Notes: generated by a model from the sequence alone, not told the origin. A DNA stretch of 64,000 nt from Brevibacillus composti (GCF_016406105.1 NZ_CP066308.1:1647501-1711500), one strand, 5' to 3'; counted from the first letter of the stretch, positions 27,408 through 37,115 are shown. Translations and numbers: made by a program.

Positions 27408-27480
27408 GGAAAAACCCGCTTAGGGCGGGTCTTTTCCACAAATGATGATGTACAAATTTCAATCCACGCTTTTTAGCGAC
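27408..27480 (-). ncRNA. Candidate crRNA-like regulatory RNA (shortened repeat + spacer-like + terminator)
   Basis: Reading the minus strand from 27480: a shortened repeat GTCGCTAAAAAGCG-TGGATTGAAAT (27480-27456), in which CGCT/AGCG forms a 4-bp stem with an AAAA loop. It keeps the start (GTCGC) and 3' end (GCGTGGATTGAAAT) of the array repeats. Then comes a spacer-like segment beginning TTGTACATCATCATTTGT (27455-27438). It ends with an intrinsic terminator, ACCCGC / GCGGGT (27430-27414) followed by TTTTCCTTTTT. The spacer-like part resembles the sequence before cas5c beside a TTC PAM. Known Cas-regulating RNAs of other CRISPR types have this layout. Transcription and function are inferred. 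Confidence 0.68.
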
Positions 27481-27486
27481 AAAAAG

Positions 27487-27516
27487 AGTGTAACACAGGG
27501 AGGCAGTCCCAGACAA
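27487..27516 (-). promoter_or_regulatory. Promoter of the crRNA-like RNA
   Basis: On the minus strand TTGTCT (27516-27511), an 18-nt spacer and an extended -10, TGT-TACACT (-10 at 27492-27487). The expected start point, about 7 nt on, is 27480, exactly the first base of the shortened repeat. Confidence 0.6.
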
Positions 27517-27531
27517 TTTATCAAGTTAGCA

Positions 27532-27560
27532 TTGCCTTTATTTGGATATTAGGGTATGCT
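27532..27560 (+). promoter_or_regulatory. Possible promoter of the cas5c-cas8c-cas7c-cas4-cas1-cas2 operon
   Basis: TTGCCT (27532-27537), a 17-nt spacer, TATGCT (27555-27560), each matching the sigma-A consensus at four of six positions. Predicted start near 27567. Confidence 0.45.
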
Positions 27561-27573
27561 TTTTTTGAAGAAG

Positions 27574-27594
27574 ATAAATTATTATATACAAGAA
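27574..27594 (-). promoter_or_regulatory. Candidate target (operator) of the crRNA-like RNA in the cas5c leader
   Basis: Minus strand: PAM TTC (27594-27592), then TTGTATATAATAATTTAT (27591-27574). Compared with the spacer-like segment, 14 of the first 18 positions match. Mismatches are at 6, 9, 12 and 17; position 6 of the guide is normally not read in type I complexes. The site overlaps the start of the cas5c ribosome-binding region. Confidence 0.6.
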
Positions 27595-27606
27595 GGTGGT
27601 GAATGA

Positions 27607-28335
27607 ATGAGGAACCAATTGGAGTTTGAAGTGTTTGGAAGCTATGCCCTTTTTAGTGATCCGGTAACAAAAATAGGTGGTGAAAAATTTTCTTACCAAG
27701 TACCTACGTACCAATCAATCAAGGGGATAGTTGAATCCATATATTGGAAACCATCTCTTCTTTGGTACATTGATGAAGTTCGCATTATGAACCCCATCCA
27801 GACGGAATCCAAAGGAGTACGTCCGATAGACTACACCAAAGGAGGGAATACGCTGGCTTATTATACGTATCTGCGTAACCCGCGGTACCAGGTGCGTTGC
27901 CATTTCGAATTTAACCCTCATCGCAAGGACCTGATATATGACCACAACGAACATAAGCACCATAACATTGCGAAGAGGGCCTTGCAAGCAGGAGGACGCA
28001 GGGATATTTTTCTCGGTTCCCGTGAATGTCAGGGTTATGTAGAACCATGTGTTTTTGGCGAGGGAAAAGGCTTTTATGATGAGGTTCCTGAAGTAGATTT
28101 TGGCTTGATGGTACATGGGATCAGCTACCCTGATGAGACGGGGAAAAAGGAACGGGAAACACGCTTGTGGCGGGCCAAGATGCAATATGGCGTGATTCGT
28201 TTTATCCGTCCGGAGGAATGCACACTTGTTCGCAAAACAGGTGAAGGATTCATGAAGTCATTTGATTCCACAAATATGGAGTCAGTAGATGTTTTGTATG
28301 AAGAATGGTTCCCAAGAGGAGGAGGTAGTGAATGA
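27607..28335 (+). CDS. cas5c: Cas5c (Cas5d), crRNA-processing endonuclease of type I-C
   Basis: A 242-aa RAMP-fold protein. In type I-C there is no Cas6; Cas5c cuts the precursor at the 3' base of the repeat hairpin and stays as the 5'-handle cap of the complex. Family features include [40 protein letters not shown] and [10 protein letters not shown]. The ATG at 27607 has AAGGTGG upstream. The stop overlaps the cas8c start (ATGA). First gene of the six-gene effector/adaptation operon. Confidence 0.95.
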   Translation: MRNQLEFEVFGSYALFSDPVTKIGGEKFSYQVPTYQSIKGIVESIYWKPSLLWYIDEVRIMNPIQTESKGVRPIDYTKGGNTLAYYTYLRNPRYQVRCHFEFNPHRKDLIYDHNEHKHHNIAKRALQAGGRRDIFLGSRECQGYVEPCVFGEGKGFYDEVPEVDFGLMVHGISYPDETGKKERETRLWRAKMQYGVIRFIRPEECTLVRKTGEGFMKSFDSTNMESVDVLYEEWFPRGGGSE

Positions 28336-30248
28336 GCTGGCTCGCTACTCTGAATCAGACGTATGAGAACCATGCGCACGTCATCGGTCAATTTGAAAAA
28401 AAAGCTAATGATCGGGAGTACGCGTTAATCCCTGTCTCTCATACGACTCAAAGTGCGCATATTGAGGTAATCCTCGACGGACAAGGTAATTTTATCACGG
28501 CCAAAGTGATCGACAAGAGCGAGGCGAGCACGATTATTCCCTGTACCGAGGCTTCCGCAAGCCGAACTAGCGCTCCGGTGCCACACCCTCTGTTTGACAA
28601 GCTCATATATGTGGCTGGTGACTATACCCGTTATTGCGGTGAAGGAAAAGGAACACCACATGCAGATTACATGGAGCAATTGCTTTCCTGGTGCGAATCC
28701 CCCGCAGCACATCCCAAGGTGAAAAGTGTATACACATACCTGAGCAAAGGAACGTTAATGGCTGATTTGATTCGGGAGAAGGTGCTTTGGGTCGATGAGC
28801 AGGAAAAACTGATCGAAAAGTGGACGCCGACGCTGGAAGAGAAGTACGGAGAGAGACCTGAGATTTTCAAAGTGATTGCTTCCGATCAAAGTGCCGCTTT
28901 TGTCAGATTTGCCGTACAAATTCCGGGTGAAGCAGAATCACGACTGTGGCGTGATCCGTCTGTGCAACAATCTTTCGTTCAATTTTACGATAGATTGTTA
29001 TCGGAAAGAGATTTGTGTTACGTAACAGGGGAACATCTCCCTTATGCAGACAAGCACGCCTCCCGCATCCGAAACTCCGCTGACAAGTCCAAGCTGATAT
29101 CTGCCAACGATACGAGTGGATTTACTTTTCGCGGGAGATTTCGAAACAGCCGAGATGCTGTGTCGATTAGTTACGAAGTATCCCAGAAAGCGCATAACGC
29201 TCTAAAATGGCTGATTGATCGACAGGGGTTTATTGTGGACGGCAAGGTTTTTCTGGTATGGGGTCCGGATAGATTAGAAGTACCGGATCCTTTCGGTGAC
29301 ACATTCAGTTTGTACCAGGATGAGGAGGAGGCAAGCGGCGATCTGGCTCACAAAGAGTATGCAAATCAGATCCGTCGTGCGATCGGTGGCTACCGATTTG
29401 ACGGCGACTACAAGGCAAAAGTCATTATCATGGTGCTGGATGCGGCTACACCAGGCAGAATGTCGATCGTCTACTACCGTGATTTGAATAAAGAACTCTT
29501 CCTCGATCGCTTGCAACAGTGGCATGAAACATGCCTGTGGCTGCATCGTTATCGAAAAGATGGAGAGAACCGGACGATATCGTTTCTAGGAGCACCTTCA
29601 TCACGAGACATTGCTTTTGCTGCGTATGGTCCAAGAGCCAGTGATAAAATCGTCAAGGTATTAATCGAAAGAATGCTGCCATCGATTATTGATGGAGCGA
29701 AAATACCACTGGATATCGTGCGAAGTGCTGTCAACCGCGCCTCTAATCCGGTAGGGATGGAAGAGTGGGAATGGGAAAAAACACTGAGCATAACTTGTGC
29801 TTTAGTAAACAAAACCTATGAAAAGGAGGGCTTTACAGTGGGATTAGATACCGCAAATAAGGATCGGAGTTATTTATTCGGCAGAATGCTAGCCATAGCC
29901 GATGTGCTGGAAAGAAGGGCGCTGGGGCGTGATGAGAAGCGTGCTACCAATGCTATACGCTATATGAATGCCTTTGCGCAAAGACCGGGGCGCACCTGGA
30001 CCATTATCCAGTCAAATCTTCAGCCTTATCAGGCCAGAATGGGCACAGACGCGGGGTATTATAATCGCTTACTGGATGAAGTCGGATCGCAACTCAAGGC
30101 GGAACATTTTACAGATCGACCGTTAAGCGGTTTGTACTTGCTCGGATTTTACAGTCAACGTCATGAATTATACAAGAGTAAGAAGGAGAAAGATTCGGAA
30201 GCTGAACAAATAAACGAAAATTATGAAATGGGAGAGGATGTACAATGA
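28332..30248 (+). CDS. cas8c: Cas8c (Csd1), large subunit of the type I-C effector complex
   Basis: A 638-aa large subunit that recognises the PAM and stabilises the R-loop. It is recognised by [14 protein letters not shown] at the start, [32 protein letters not shown] and [16 protein letters not shown] near the C-terminus. In type I-C an internal start in cas8c can also yield the small subunit Cas11; an ATG at 29892 (LAIADVLER region) or an upstream internal Met could serve, but I see no strong ribosome site that settles it. Overlaps cas5c and cas7c by 4 nt each. Confidence 0.95.
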   Translation: MSWLATLNQTYENHAHVIGQFEKKANDREYALIPVSHTTQSAHIEVILDGQGNFITAKVIDKSEASTIIPCTEASASRTSAPVPHPLFDKLIYVAGDYTRYCGEGKGTPHADYMEQLLSWCESPAAHPKVKSVYTYLSKGTLMADLIREKVLWVDEQEKLIEKWTPTLEEKYGERPEIFKVIASDQSAAFVRFAVQIPGEAESRLWRDPSVQQSFVQFYDRLLSERDLCYVTGEHLPYADKHASRIRNSADKSKLISANDTSGFTFRGRFRNSRDAVSISYEVSQKAHNALKWLIDRQGFIVDGKVFLVWGPDRLEVPDPFGDTFSLYQDEEEASGDLAHKEYANQIRRAIGGYRFDGDYKAKVIIMVLDAATPGRMSIVYYRDLNKELFLDRLQQWHETCLWLHRYRKDGENRTISFLGAPSSRDIAFAAYGPRASDKIVKVLIERMLPSIIDGAKIPLDIVRSAVNRASNPVGMEEWEWEKTLSITCALVNKTYEKEGFTVGLDTANKDRSYLFGRMLAIADVLERRALGRDEKRATNAIRYMNAFAQRPGRTWTIIQSNLQPYQARMGTDAGYYNRLLDEVGSQLKAEHFTDRPLSGLYLLGFYSQRHELYKSKKEKDSEAEQINENYEMGEDVQ

Positions 30249-31111
30249 GTACACTTGATCACAAAATTGATTTTGCCGTTGTTCTGTCTGTCCGTAACGC
30301 CAATCCCAATGGTGATCCGCTAAATGGAAACCGCCCGCGGCAGAATTACGATGGACGTGGTGAGATCTCGGATGTGTGCATAAAGAGAAAAATTCGAAAC
30401 CGCCTGCAAGATATGGGCGAGTCGATTCTGGTGCAGTCCGACGAAAGGCGATCAGACTCCTATCGCAGTATAAAAGATCGCGTAGATGCGAATGAAGAAC
30501 TCCAGGAATTTGCCAAAGGCAAGAAGCAAAACAATGAATTGTACGCGCAAGTTGCTTGCCAAACGTGGCTGGATGTACGCAGCTTTGGACAAGTCTTTGC
30601 TTTTAGCGGCTCGGATGTATCCATTGGCATTCGCGGTCCCGTTTCGATTCATACAGCAGTAAGTATTGATCCCATTGATATTTCGAGTATGCAAATTACC
30701 AAAAGCGTGAATGCGGTTACCCCCAAAGACCCCAACAAAAAAAGCTCTGATACCATGGGGATGAAGCATAGAGTCGATTTTGGCGTCTATGTTTTTTACG
30801 GTAGCATCAATACCCAATTGGCGGAGAAGACCGGGTTTACGAATGAAGATGCGGAGAAGATCAAGCAGGCATTAATCACCTTGTTTGAAAATGACACCTC
30901 TTCCGCACGCCCAGATGGCAGCATGGAGGTACATCGCGTGTACTGGTGGAAGCATAAGTCCAAATTGGGACAATACTCTTCCGCAAAAGTGCACCGCTCT
31001 CTTCAGATTCAATTAAAAGAAGGCATTACGGAAGCAAAGTCGGTAGAGGATTATCATTACAGCATTCAACCACTCGAAGGTCTGGAAGTCCAAGAATATG
31101 CAGGGCTATAA
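30245..31111 (+). CDS. cas7c: Cas7c (Csd2), crRNA-binding backbone subunit
   Basis: A 288-aa Cas7 protein; several copies polymerise along the crRNA spacer. Typical segments: IDFAVVLSVRNANPNGDPLN, ICRKIRNRLQD-like VCIKRKIRNRLQDM, and DVRSFGQVFAFSG. Its start overlaps the cas8c stop (ATGA), and its 3' end overlaps cas4 by 14 nt. Confidence 0.96.
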   Translation: MSTLDHKIDFAVVLSVRNANPNGDPLNGNRPRQNYDGRGEISDVCIKRKIRNRLQDMGESILVQSDERRSDSYRSIKDRVDANEELQEFAKGKKQNNELYAQVACQTWLDVRSFGQVFAFSGSDVSIGIRGPVSIHTAVSIDPIDISSMQITKSVNAVTPKDPNKKSSDTMGMKHRVDFGVYVFYGSINTQLAEKTGFTNEDAEKIKQALITLFENDTSSARPDGSMEVHRVYWWKHKSKLGQYSSAKVHRSLQIQLKEGITEAKSVEDYHYSIQPLEGLEVQEYAGL

Positions 31112-31757
31112 CGAAGAGGACTTTCTGTTGCTTTCCGGGATACAGCACTTCAATTTCTGTAGAAGACAATGGGCGCTCATCCATATTGAACAGCAATGGG
31201 AAGAAAATGTTCGTACTTTGGAAGGGGCATATGTACACCGAGTAGCGGATCAACCCTTGCTTCGTGAAAAAAGAGGGGACAAGCTGATCGTCCGTTCTTT
31301 GCCGGTCCACTCAAAGCAGTTGGGCATCACAGGTATTTGTGATGTTGTCGAGTTTGTTCTTGATCCTGAAGGGATTTCGCTTGCAGGGGAGGAAGGCTTG
31401 TACCTTCCTTACCCTGTTGAATACAAGCGGGGGAAGCCCAAAAAAGATGACTCGGATCGATCCCAGTTAATTGCCCAAATGCTATGTCTTGAGGAAATGT
31501 TGGTCTGTGAACTCTCGCTCGGCTATCTCTTTTATGATGAAATCAAACATCGCGTTGAGGTGACTGTTTCTCCCTCGGATAAGGAGCGCGTGAGGACAAC
31601 CTTGCTGGAAATGCACCACTACTTTCAACGAAATCACACCCCAAAAGTGAAGGTGGGGCCGCACTGCCAAAGCTGTTCCCTGAATCTTGTTTGCTTGCCT
31701 GAATTGATGAAACGGAGAACGGTTTCCAGCTTTATTGAAAGCAGGTTAGGCGAATGA
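31098..31757 (+). CDS. cas4: Cas4, PAM-selecting exonuclease of the adaptation module
   Basis: A 219-aa RecB-like protein with an iron-sulfur cluster: one Cys near the N-terminus (NFCRRQWA) and three in CQSCSLNLVC. The PD-(D/E)xK nuclease residues are in TGICDVVEF and PVEYKRG. With Cas1-Cas2 it selects and trims prespacers carrying the PAM. Start inside the 3' end of cas7c; overlaps cas1 by 4 nt. Confidence 0.96.
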   Translation: MQGYNEEDFLLLSGIQHFNFCRRQWALIHIEQQWEENVRTLEGAYVHRVADQPLLREKRGDKLIVRSLPVHSKQLGITGICDVVEFVLDPEGISLAGEEGLYLPYPVEYKRGKPKKDDSDRSQLIAQMLCLEEMLVCELSLGYLFYDEIKHRVEVTVSPSDKERVRTTLLEMHHYFQRNHTPKVKVGPHCQSCSLNLVCLPELMKRRTVSSFIESRLGE

Positions 31758-32785
31758 AGAAATTACTAAATACATTGTTCGTTACCATACCGGATGCTTA
31801 TCTGTCCCTGGATGGTGAGAATATCGTTGTCAAAAGTGAAGAGGAGACCTTGGCCCGCTACCCCCTGCATAATTTAGAAGCTGTGTGTACGTTTGGTTAT
31901 GCAGGGGTAAGTCCGGCCCTAATGGGGGCATGCGCGACAAGAAATATTGCGCTTACATTTATGACGCGAAACGGTCGTTTTCTAGCCAGGGTGATCGGAG
32001 AAGACAGAGGGAATGTGGTACTCAGAAAGGAACAGTACCGTATTTCGGATGACGAGAGAAGAAGTGCTCTCGTGGCAAGAAATATGATCCTGGGGAAGAT
32101 ATTTAACAGCAAGTGGATTCTTGAGCGTGCTACACGAGACTATCCCCTCCGGGTTGATGTCGACCGAATAAAGCGAGTGACCGCTTCATTATCCGATGCG
32201 ATGAAACTCGTTCGCAATGTGGAGGACCTTGAAGTTCTGCGCGGCCTGGAAGGCACCTCTGCTGTGCAATATAACTCTGTTTTTGATGATTTAATTTTAC
32301 AGCAGAAGGAGCACTTTTCTTTTAACGGGCGCAGCAAACGGCCACCGCTCGATCATGTGAATGCCCTTTTATCTTTCGCCTATACATTGTTGGCGACTGA
32401 TGTGAAAGCGGCTTTGGAGGCCGTAGGATTGGATGCTTACGTTGGTTTTTTGCATAGAGATCGGCCAGGACGGGCTTCACTAGCCCTCGATATGATGGAA
32501 GAACTCAGAGGGGTTTACGCAGACCGAATGGTGCTTTCCTTGATTAACAAGAAGATTATCAATCACAAAGGTTTTTATATGAAAGAAAACGGTGCGGTTC
32601 TCATGGACGATGAGACAAGAAAACAAGTACTGAAGGCATGGCAAGAAAGAAAACAAGAAAAAATTATTCACCCATTTTTGCATGAAAAAATCTCCTGGGG
32701 ACTTGTCCCTTATGCCCAGGCACTGCTCTTGGCCAGGTATATCCGAGGGGATCTGGATGAATATCCGCCATTCTTGTGGAAGTAG
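31754..32785 (+). CDS. cas1: Cas1 integrase (complete, type I-C)
   Basis: A 343-aa integrase with the metal-binding triad visible: E166 (GLEGTSAV), H234 ([10 protein letters not shown]) and D246 (LALDMMEE). Inserts new spacers next to the leader together with Cas2. ATGA overlap with cas4; cas2 begins 8 nt after the stop. Only about two thirds identical by eye to the truncated copy downstream, so the two are not a recent duplication. Confidence 0.97.
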   Translation: MKKLLNTLFVTIPDAYLSLDGENIVVKSEEETLARYPLHNLEAVCTFGYAGVSPALMGACATRNIALTFMTRNGRFLARVIGEDRGNVVLRKEQYRISDDERRSALVARNMILGKIFNSKWILERATRDYPLRVDVDRIKRVTASLSDAMKLVRNVEDLEVLRGLEGTSAVQYNSVFDDLILQQKEHFSFNGRSKRPPLDHVNALLSFAYTLLATDVKAALEAVGLDAYVGFLHRDRPGRASLALDMMEELRGVYADRMVLSLINKKIINHKGFYMKENGAVLMDDETRKQVLKAWQERKQEKIIHPFLHEKISWGLVPYAQALLLARYIRGDLDEYPPFLWK

Positions 32786-32793
32786 GTGGTGAC

Positions 32794-33084
32794 ATGTTAG
32801 TCCTCATTACTTATGATGTAAACACAACAACCAGTGCAGGTAGGAAACGACTTGCCAAAGTATCGAAAAAATGTTTGGACTATGGACAAAGAGTACAAAA
32901 TTCTGTGTTTGAATGCATTGTCGATTCGACGCAGTTCCGTCGTTTAAAGTATGAACTGGAAGAATTGATTGATGAGGAAACGGATAGTCTGCGCTTCTAT
33001 AATCTAGGTGATAAATATAAATCAAAAGTCGAACATGTCGGAGCAAAAGGCTCCTATGACATGGAAGGGCCACTAATTCTGTGA
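32794..33084 (+). CDS. cas2: Cas2 (complete locus)
   Basis: A 96-aa ferredoxin-like protein starting MLVLITYDVNT, with the conserved Asp in TYDVN and the segment DYGQRVQNSVFECIV. It bridges two Cas1 dimers in the integrase complex. The ATG at 32794 is preceded by TAGGTGGTG; an earlier in-frame start overlaps the end of cas1. It is last in the operon and is followed by the leader of the large array. Confidence 0.96.
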   Translation: MLVLITYDVNTTTSAGRKRLAKVSKKCLDYGQRVQNSVFECIVDSTQFRRLKYELEELIDEETDSLRFYNLGDKYKSKVEHVGAKGSYDMEGPLIL

Positions 33085-33265
33085 AGTGCGAATGGAAAGC
33101 TCCCATGAAAACTATGGGGCCTTCGCACCGAGAATTTTGTCGAAAACAACAAACATTTTACTCGCTTTGGTAAAGTCAACCATAAAATTGATTGTTTTTT
33201 TGTGATTTTCTTTTGGAAATGCAAAGATTGATAGATGGACTGTATTAATATATTGCATTTTCGCT
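33085..33265 (+). promoter_or_regulatory. Leader of CRISPR array A
   Basis: 181 nt of AT-rich non-coding sequence between cas2 and the first repeat, including TTAATATATTGCATTTT just before it. It should hold the array promoter and the integration signals. A bulged hairpin (about 33091-33124, CTCCCATG / TATGGGGCC) follows cas2 and may close the cas transcript; no clear T-run. Confidence 0.75.
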
Positions 33266-36200
33266 GTCGCACTCTGTATGGAGTGCGTGGATTGAAACAG
33301 TTTGCGAGCGATCCCCTTCAAGGCCCGAGAGATGTCGCACTCTGTATGGAGTGCGTGGATTGAAACTGGCTTTAATCGATACGAGATAACCGGACCACTG
33401 CGTCGCACTCTGTATGGAGTGCGTGGATTGAAACCGCCTCGTTGGCCAGTAGATCGTGACCTCTGCCGTCGCACTCTGTATGGAGTGCGTGGATTGAAAC
33501 ATCATCAACAGTGCGTGCAAACCGATCAGTTCCGGTCGCACTCTGTATGGAGTGCGTGGATTGAAACTATCCAACCCGCTGGGTGCTGATCGCACCAGGA
33601 GTCGCACTCTGTATGGAGTGCGTGGATTGAAACATCACATGCACCTTCATTCCTCCGTCCGCATGGAGTCGCACTCTGTATGGAGTGCGTGGATTGAAAC
33701 CGCCTCGTTGGCCAGTAGATCGTGACCTCTGCCGTCGCACTCTGTATGGAGTGCGTGGATTGAAACCGATTCCGCTCAAAACTTCCCCAAATCTCATAGG
33801 GGTCGCACTCTGTATGGAGTGCGTGGATTGAAACCCCGCCTGGTCGATCTGGGCTATCATGTGGAATCGTCGCACTCTGTATGGAGTGCGTGGATTGAAA
33901 CATCTTGGTCATGAAGTAGACCGCGACAAAGATCGGGTCGCACTCTGTATGGAGTGCGTGGATTGAAACTGTTTCCCGGATACGATGAGATCGGCGGCGG
34001 TGGTCGCACTCTGTATGGAGTGCGTGGATTGAAACTGTGGCGATACATTGAAATCGCGGGACTCGATAAGTCGCACTCTGTATGGAGTGCGTGGATTGAA
34101 ACTCTTTTGGGCGTACTATCGCCAGAACACGGTTGTGGTCGCACTCTGTATGGAGTGCGTGGATTGAAACAGGCCGCCTGTACCGTTCGTGTGGTCACTG
34201 AACAGTCGCACTCTGTATGGAGTGCGTGGATTGAAACCCTCATTATCGCGCAGGCCATCCAAGAAACCGGTCGCACTCTGTATGGAGTGCGTGGATTGAA
34301 ACTTCTTGATAGGTTTCGTCACCATATGCAGATTCAATAGTCGCACTCTGTATGGAGTGCGTGGATTGAAACCTGTTCCTCCGGCCAGTCAACCATCAGC
34401 CCCGCGTCGCACTCTGTATGGAGTGCGTGGATTGAAACCTCTTGCTCCGTGGCCTCAAAGTACCGCGCCCGGAGTCGCACTCTGTATGGAGTGCGTGGAT
34501 TGAAACAATTCCGCCGCGATCCGAACCTCACGCGGGTAGACACGTCGCACTCTGTATGGAGTGCGTGGATTGAAACACCCGGTTCAAAGTGTGCAGCCTG
34601 CTGCCGGACTCGTCGCACTCTGTATGGAGTGCGTGGATTGAAACGCTCCAACCCATATTCGGAAGAGTAGGTTTTATGTCGCACTCTGTATGGAGTGCGT
34701 GGATTGAAACAGATTCACAATAACAGGTGTAGGTGCAATCACGCGGTCGCACTCTGTATGGAGTGCGTGGATTGAAACATCCTAGAGAACGATGCGATCC
34801 CTGTCACCCACAAGTCGCACTCTGTATGGAGTGCGTGGATTGAAACTTGGATGAGTAATAAGGTATACGACGCATTGAAAGTCGCACTCTGTATGGAGTG
34901 CGTGGATTGAAACCGATCCGGGATTATCCATTTCTGCAAAATCGGAGTCGCACTCTGTATGGAGTGCGTGGATTGAAACCGTTACTGTTTACAGGTTTGG
35001 AAAAACGCTTTGGCGTCGCACTCTGTATGGAGTGCGTGGATTGAAACTATGAGCTTCCGCATGTCATCCGCCCATGCGGCTAGTCGCACTCTGTATGGAG
35101 TGCGTGGATTGAAACCATAATGGCAAAGCTAACCCGTGCGGCAATCAATAAGTCGCACTCTGTATGGAGTGCGTGGATTGAAACCAGCAGCGTTTGCACA
35201 TCTTTTTGCCGGGAGCGAAGTGTCGCACTCTGTATGGAGTGCGTGGATTGAAACTCCCAGAGCGGCGAAAAACTAACGATCGAATTTAAGTCGCACTCTG
35301 TATGGAGTGCGTGGATTGAAACCAGCCGAGAATTTCAGCAGCTTCGGCTACGCCAAGTCGCACTCTGTATGGAGTGCGTGGATTGAAACCCTGTTACGCT
35401 GGCCGGGTTCACCGCTGTTAACGTCGCACTCTGTATGGAGTGCGTGGATTGAAACTATGACGTGACCGTAAACGAATTCCTCCTTCTCAGGTCGCACTCT
35501 GTATGGAGTGCGTGGATTGAAACAGGATCTCATGGGCGTGGTCCTTGGCATTGTTTCCGGTCGCACTCTGTATGGAGTGCGTGGATTGAAATCTCATCAT
35601 GGGAATCACACCTCCAGCCGGGCCTGAGCGTCGCACTCTGTATGGAGTGCGTGGATTGAAATCTCAGACTTGAGATGGCAGCGTCAAACTCTGCCCTAGT
35701 CGCACTCTGTATGGAGTGCGTGGATTGAAATACCCCCGTCATGACTGTCACGGCTTTGCCGTTTGTCGTCGCACTCTGTATGGAGTGCGTGGATTGAAAT
35801 ATCGTTGCACGTTCGTACCCTACATCATGGGCCGCGTCGCACTCTGTATGGAGTGCGTGGATTGAAATTGCCAATGGAGACGGCACTGGAAAAGTTACGC
35901 GCGTCGCACTCTGTATGGAGTGCGTGGATTGAAATTCCTTCCCTACTCTGTCTGGATGACAGTTACCAAGTCGCACTCTGTATGGAGTGCGTGGATTGAA
36001 ATTGCCCCTCCGCCACCAGCTTGTCCGCCGCCTCAAAGTCGCACTCTGTATGGAGTGCGTGGATTGAAATTGCAACGCAGACGTAGACTGATCAGGCGGA
36101 AAGTAGTCGCACTCTGTATGGAGTGCGTGGATTGAAATTCCAAAGCGTGGTAGGATTTCCCGGAACCAATAGGTCGCACTCTGTATGGAGTGCGTGGATT

Positions 36201-36611
36201 GAAATTGTATGGCGGGGCTACGTGCTTGTTTGGCTTTGGCTGGTCGCACTCTGTATGGAGTGCGTGGATTGAAATTTGCGTAAAATCCGCTTGAGAATAT
36301 CTCGGTCGATTGTCGCACTCTGTATGGAGTGCGTGGATTGAAATAGTTGGCGGCCCGGTGGCTCGTGGCCTTTTTGGAGTCGCACTCTGTATGGAGTGCG
36401 TGGATTGAAATTCCAAAGCGTGGTAGGATTTCCCGGAACCAATAGGTCGCACTCTGTATGGAGTGCGTGGATTGAAATTGCTGTCATCATCATGGGTACT
36501 TTCTTGGCTTGGTCGCACTCTGTATGGAGTGCGTGGATTGAAATGCTTGTCACAGCATCATATCAGCAAGTTGAAGTTGTCGCACTCTGTATGGAGTGTG
36601 TGGATTAAAAC
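33266..36611 (+). CRISPR. CRISPR array A: 50 repeats of 33 nt, 49 spacers (type I-C)
   Basis: The repeat starts GTCGCACTC and ends GTGGATTGAAAC or GTGGATTGAAAT; CGCACTC and GAGTGCG form a 7-bp hairpin. Repeat starts run from 33266, 33334, 33402, 33468 to 36512 and 36579, with spacers of about 32-37 nt. Orientation: the leader lies on the cas2 side and the last repeat (36579-36611) is degenerate (GTGTGGATTAAAAC). Repeats 1-34 end in C; repeats 35-49 (35560-36544) end in T. The spacers at 33435-33467 and 33701-33733 are identical, and so are those at 36139-36172 and 36412-36445. Individual spacer targets are not identifiable here. Confidence 0.99.
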
Positions 36612-36619
36612 TTGTGTAA

Positions 36620-37099
36620 AAAGAAGCGTTTTATTTAAGAGGCCGCAATCGACGTCCACCTTTGGATCGGGTGAATGCCATGCTTTCTTTTGCTTACAGC
36701 CTGTTGCGAACAGAGGTTCAGTCTGCCCTTGAGACAGTCGGGCTTGACCCGGCGGTAGGCTTCCTCCACCGTGATCGCCCGGGAAGACCAAGTCTTGCCC
36801 TAGATATGATGGAGGAATTTCGAAGTTATTTAGCTGACAGGTTGGTGCTGACGCTAATAAATCGTCGACAGGTTCACCCGGATGATTTTGTGCGGAAAGA
36901 AAATGGAGCGATTCTCCTCAAGGCAGAACTGAAGAAAGAATTAATAACAGCCTGGCAAAAGCGAAAACGTGAAGAAATTCGTCATCCCTTTCTAGACGAG
37001 AATATTCCGTTGGGTCTCCTACCTTATAGCCAGGCACTTCTTCTTGCACGACATATTCGCGGAGATTTGGAAGAATATCCACCATTCCTATGGAAGTGA
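36620..37099 (+). pseudogene. cas1: 5'-truncated cas1 of a second type I-C locus
   Basis: The frame opens at 36620, 8 nt after the last repeat of array A, and encodes residues equivalent to about 185-343 of Cas1 ([16 protein letters not shown], then [19 protein letters not shown], ending EYPPFLWK). The first metal ligand (E166 in the full copy) and the whole N-terminal domain are missing, so it cannot be an active integrase. No start codon with a ribosome site is evident. It is clearly diverged from the complete cas1, so it is a remnant of a different I-C lineage. Confidence 0.93.
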
Positions 37100-37115
37100 G
37101 GGGAAAGAGCAGTTC

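Noticed and set aside
27414-27430. The hairpin after cas3 as simply the cas3 terminator
   Set aside because: The plus-strand T-tract is short (CTTTTCC) whereas the minus strand has TTTTCCTTTTT, so it serves the minus-strand RNA at least as well; it may be bidirectional.
33245-36608. Several open frames of 60-260 codons in the repeat region, some with repetitive peptides
   Set aside because: They are read-throughs of the CRISPR array; the periodic peptides are translations of the repeat.
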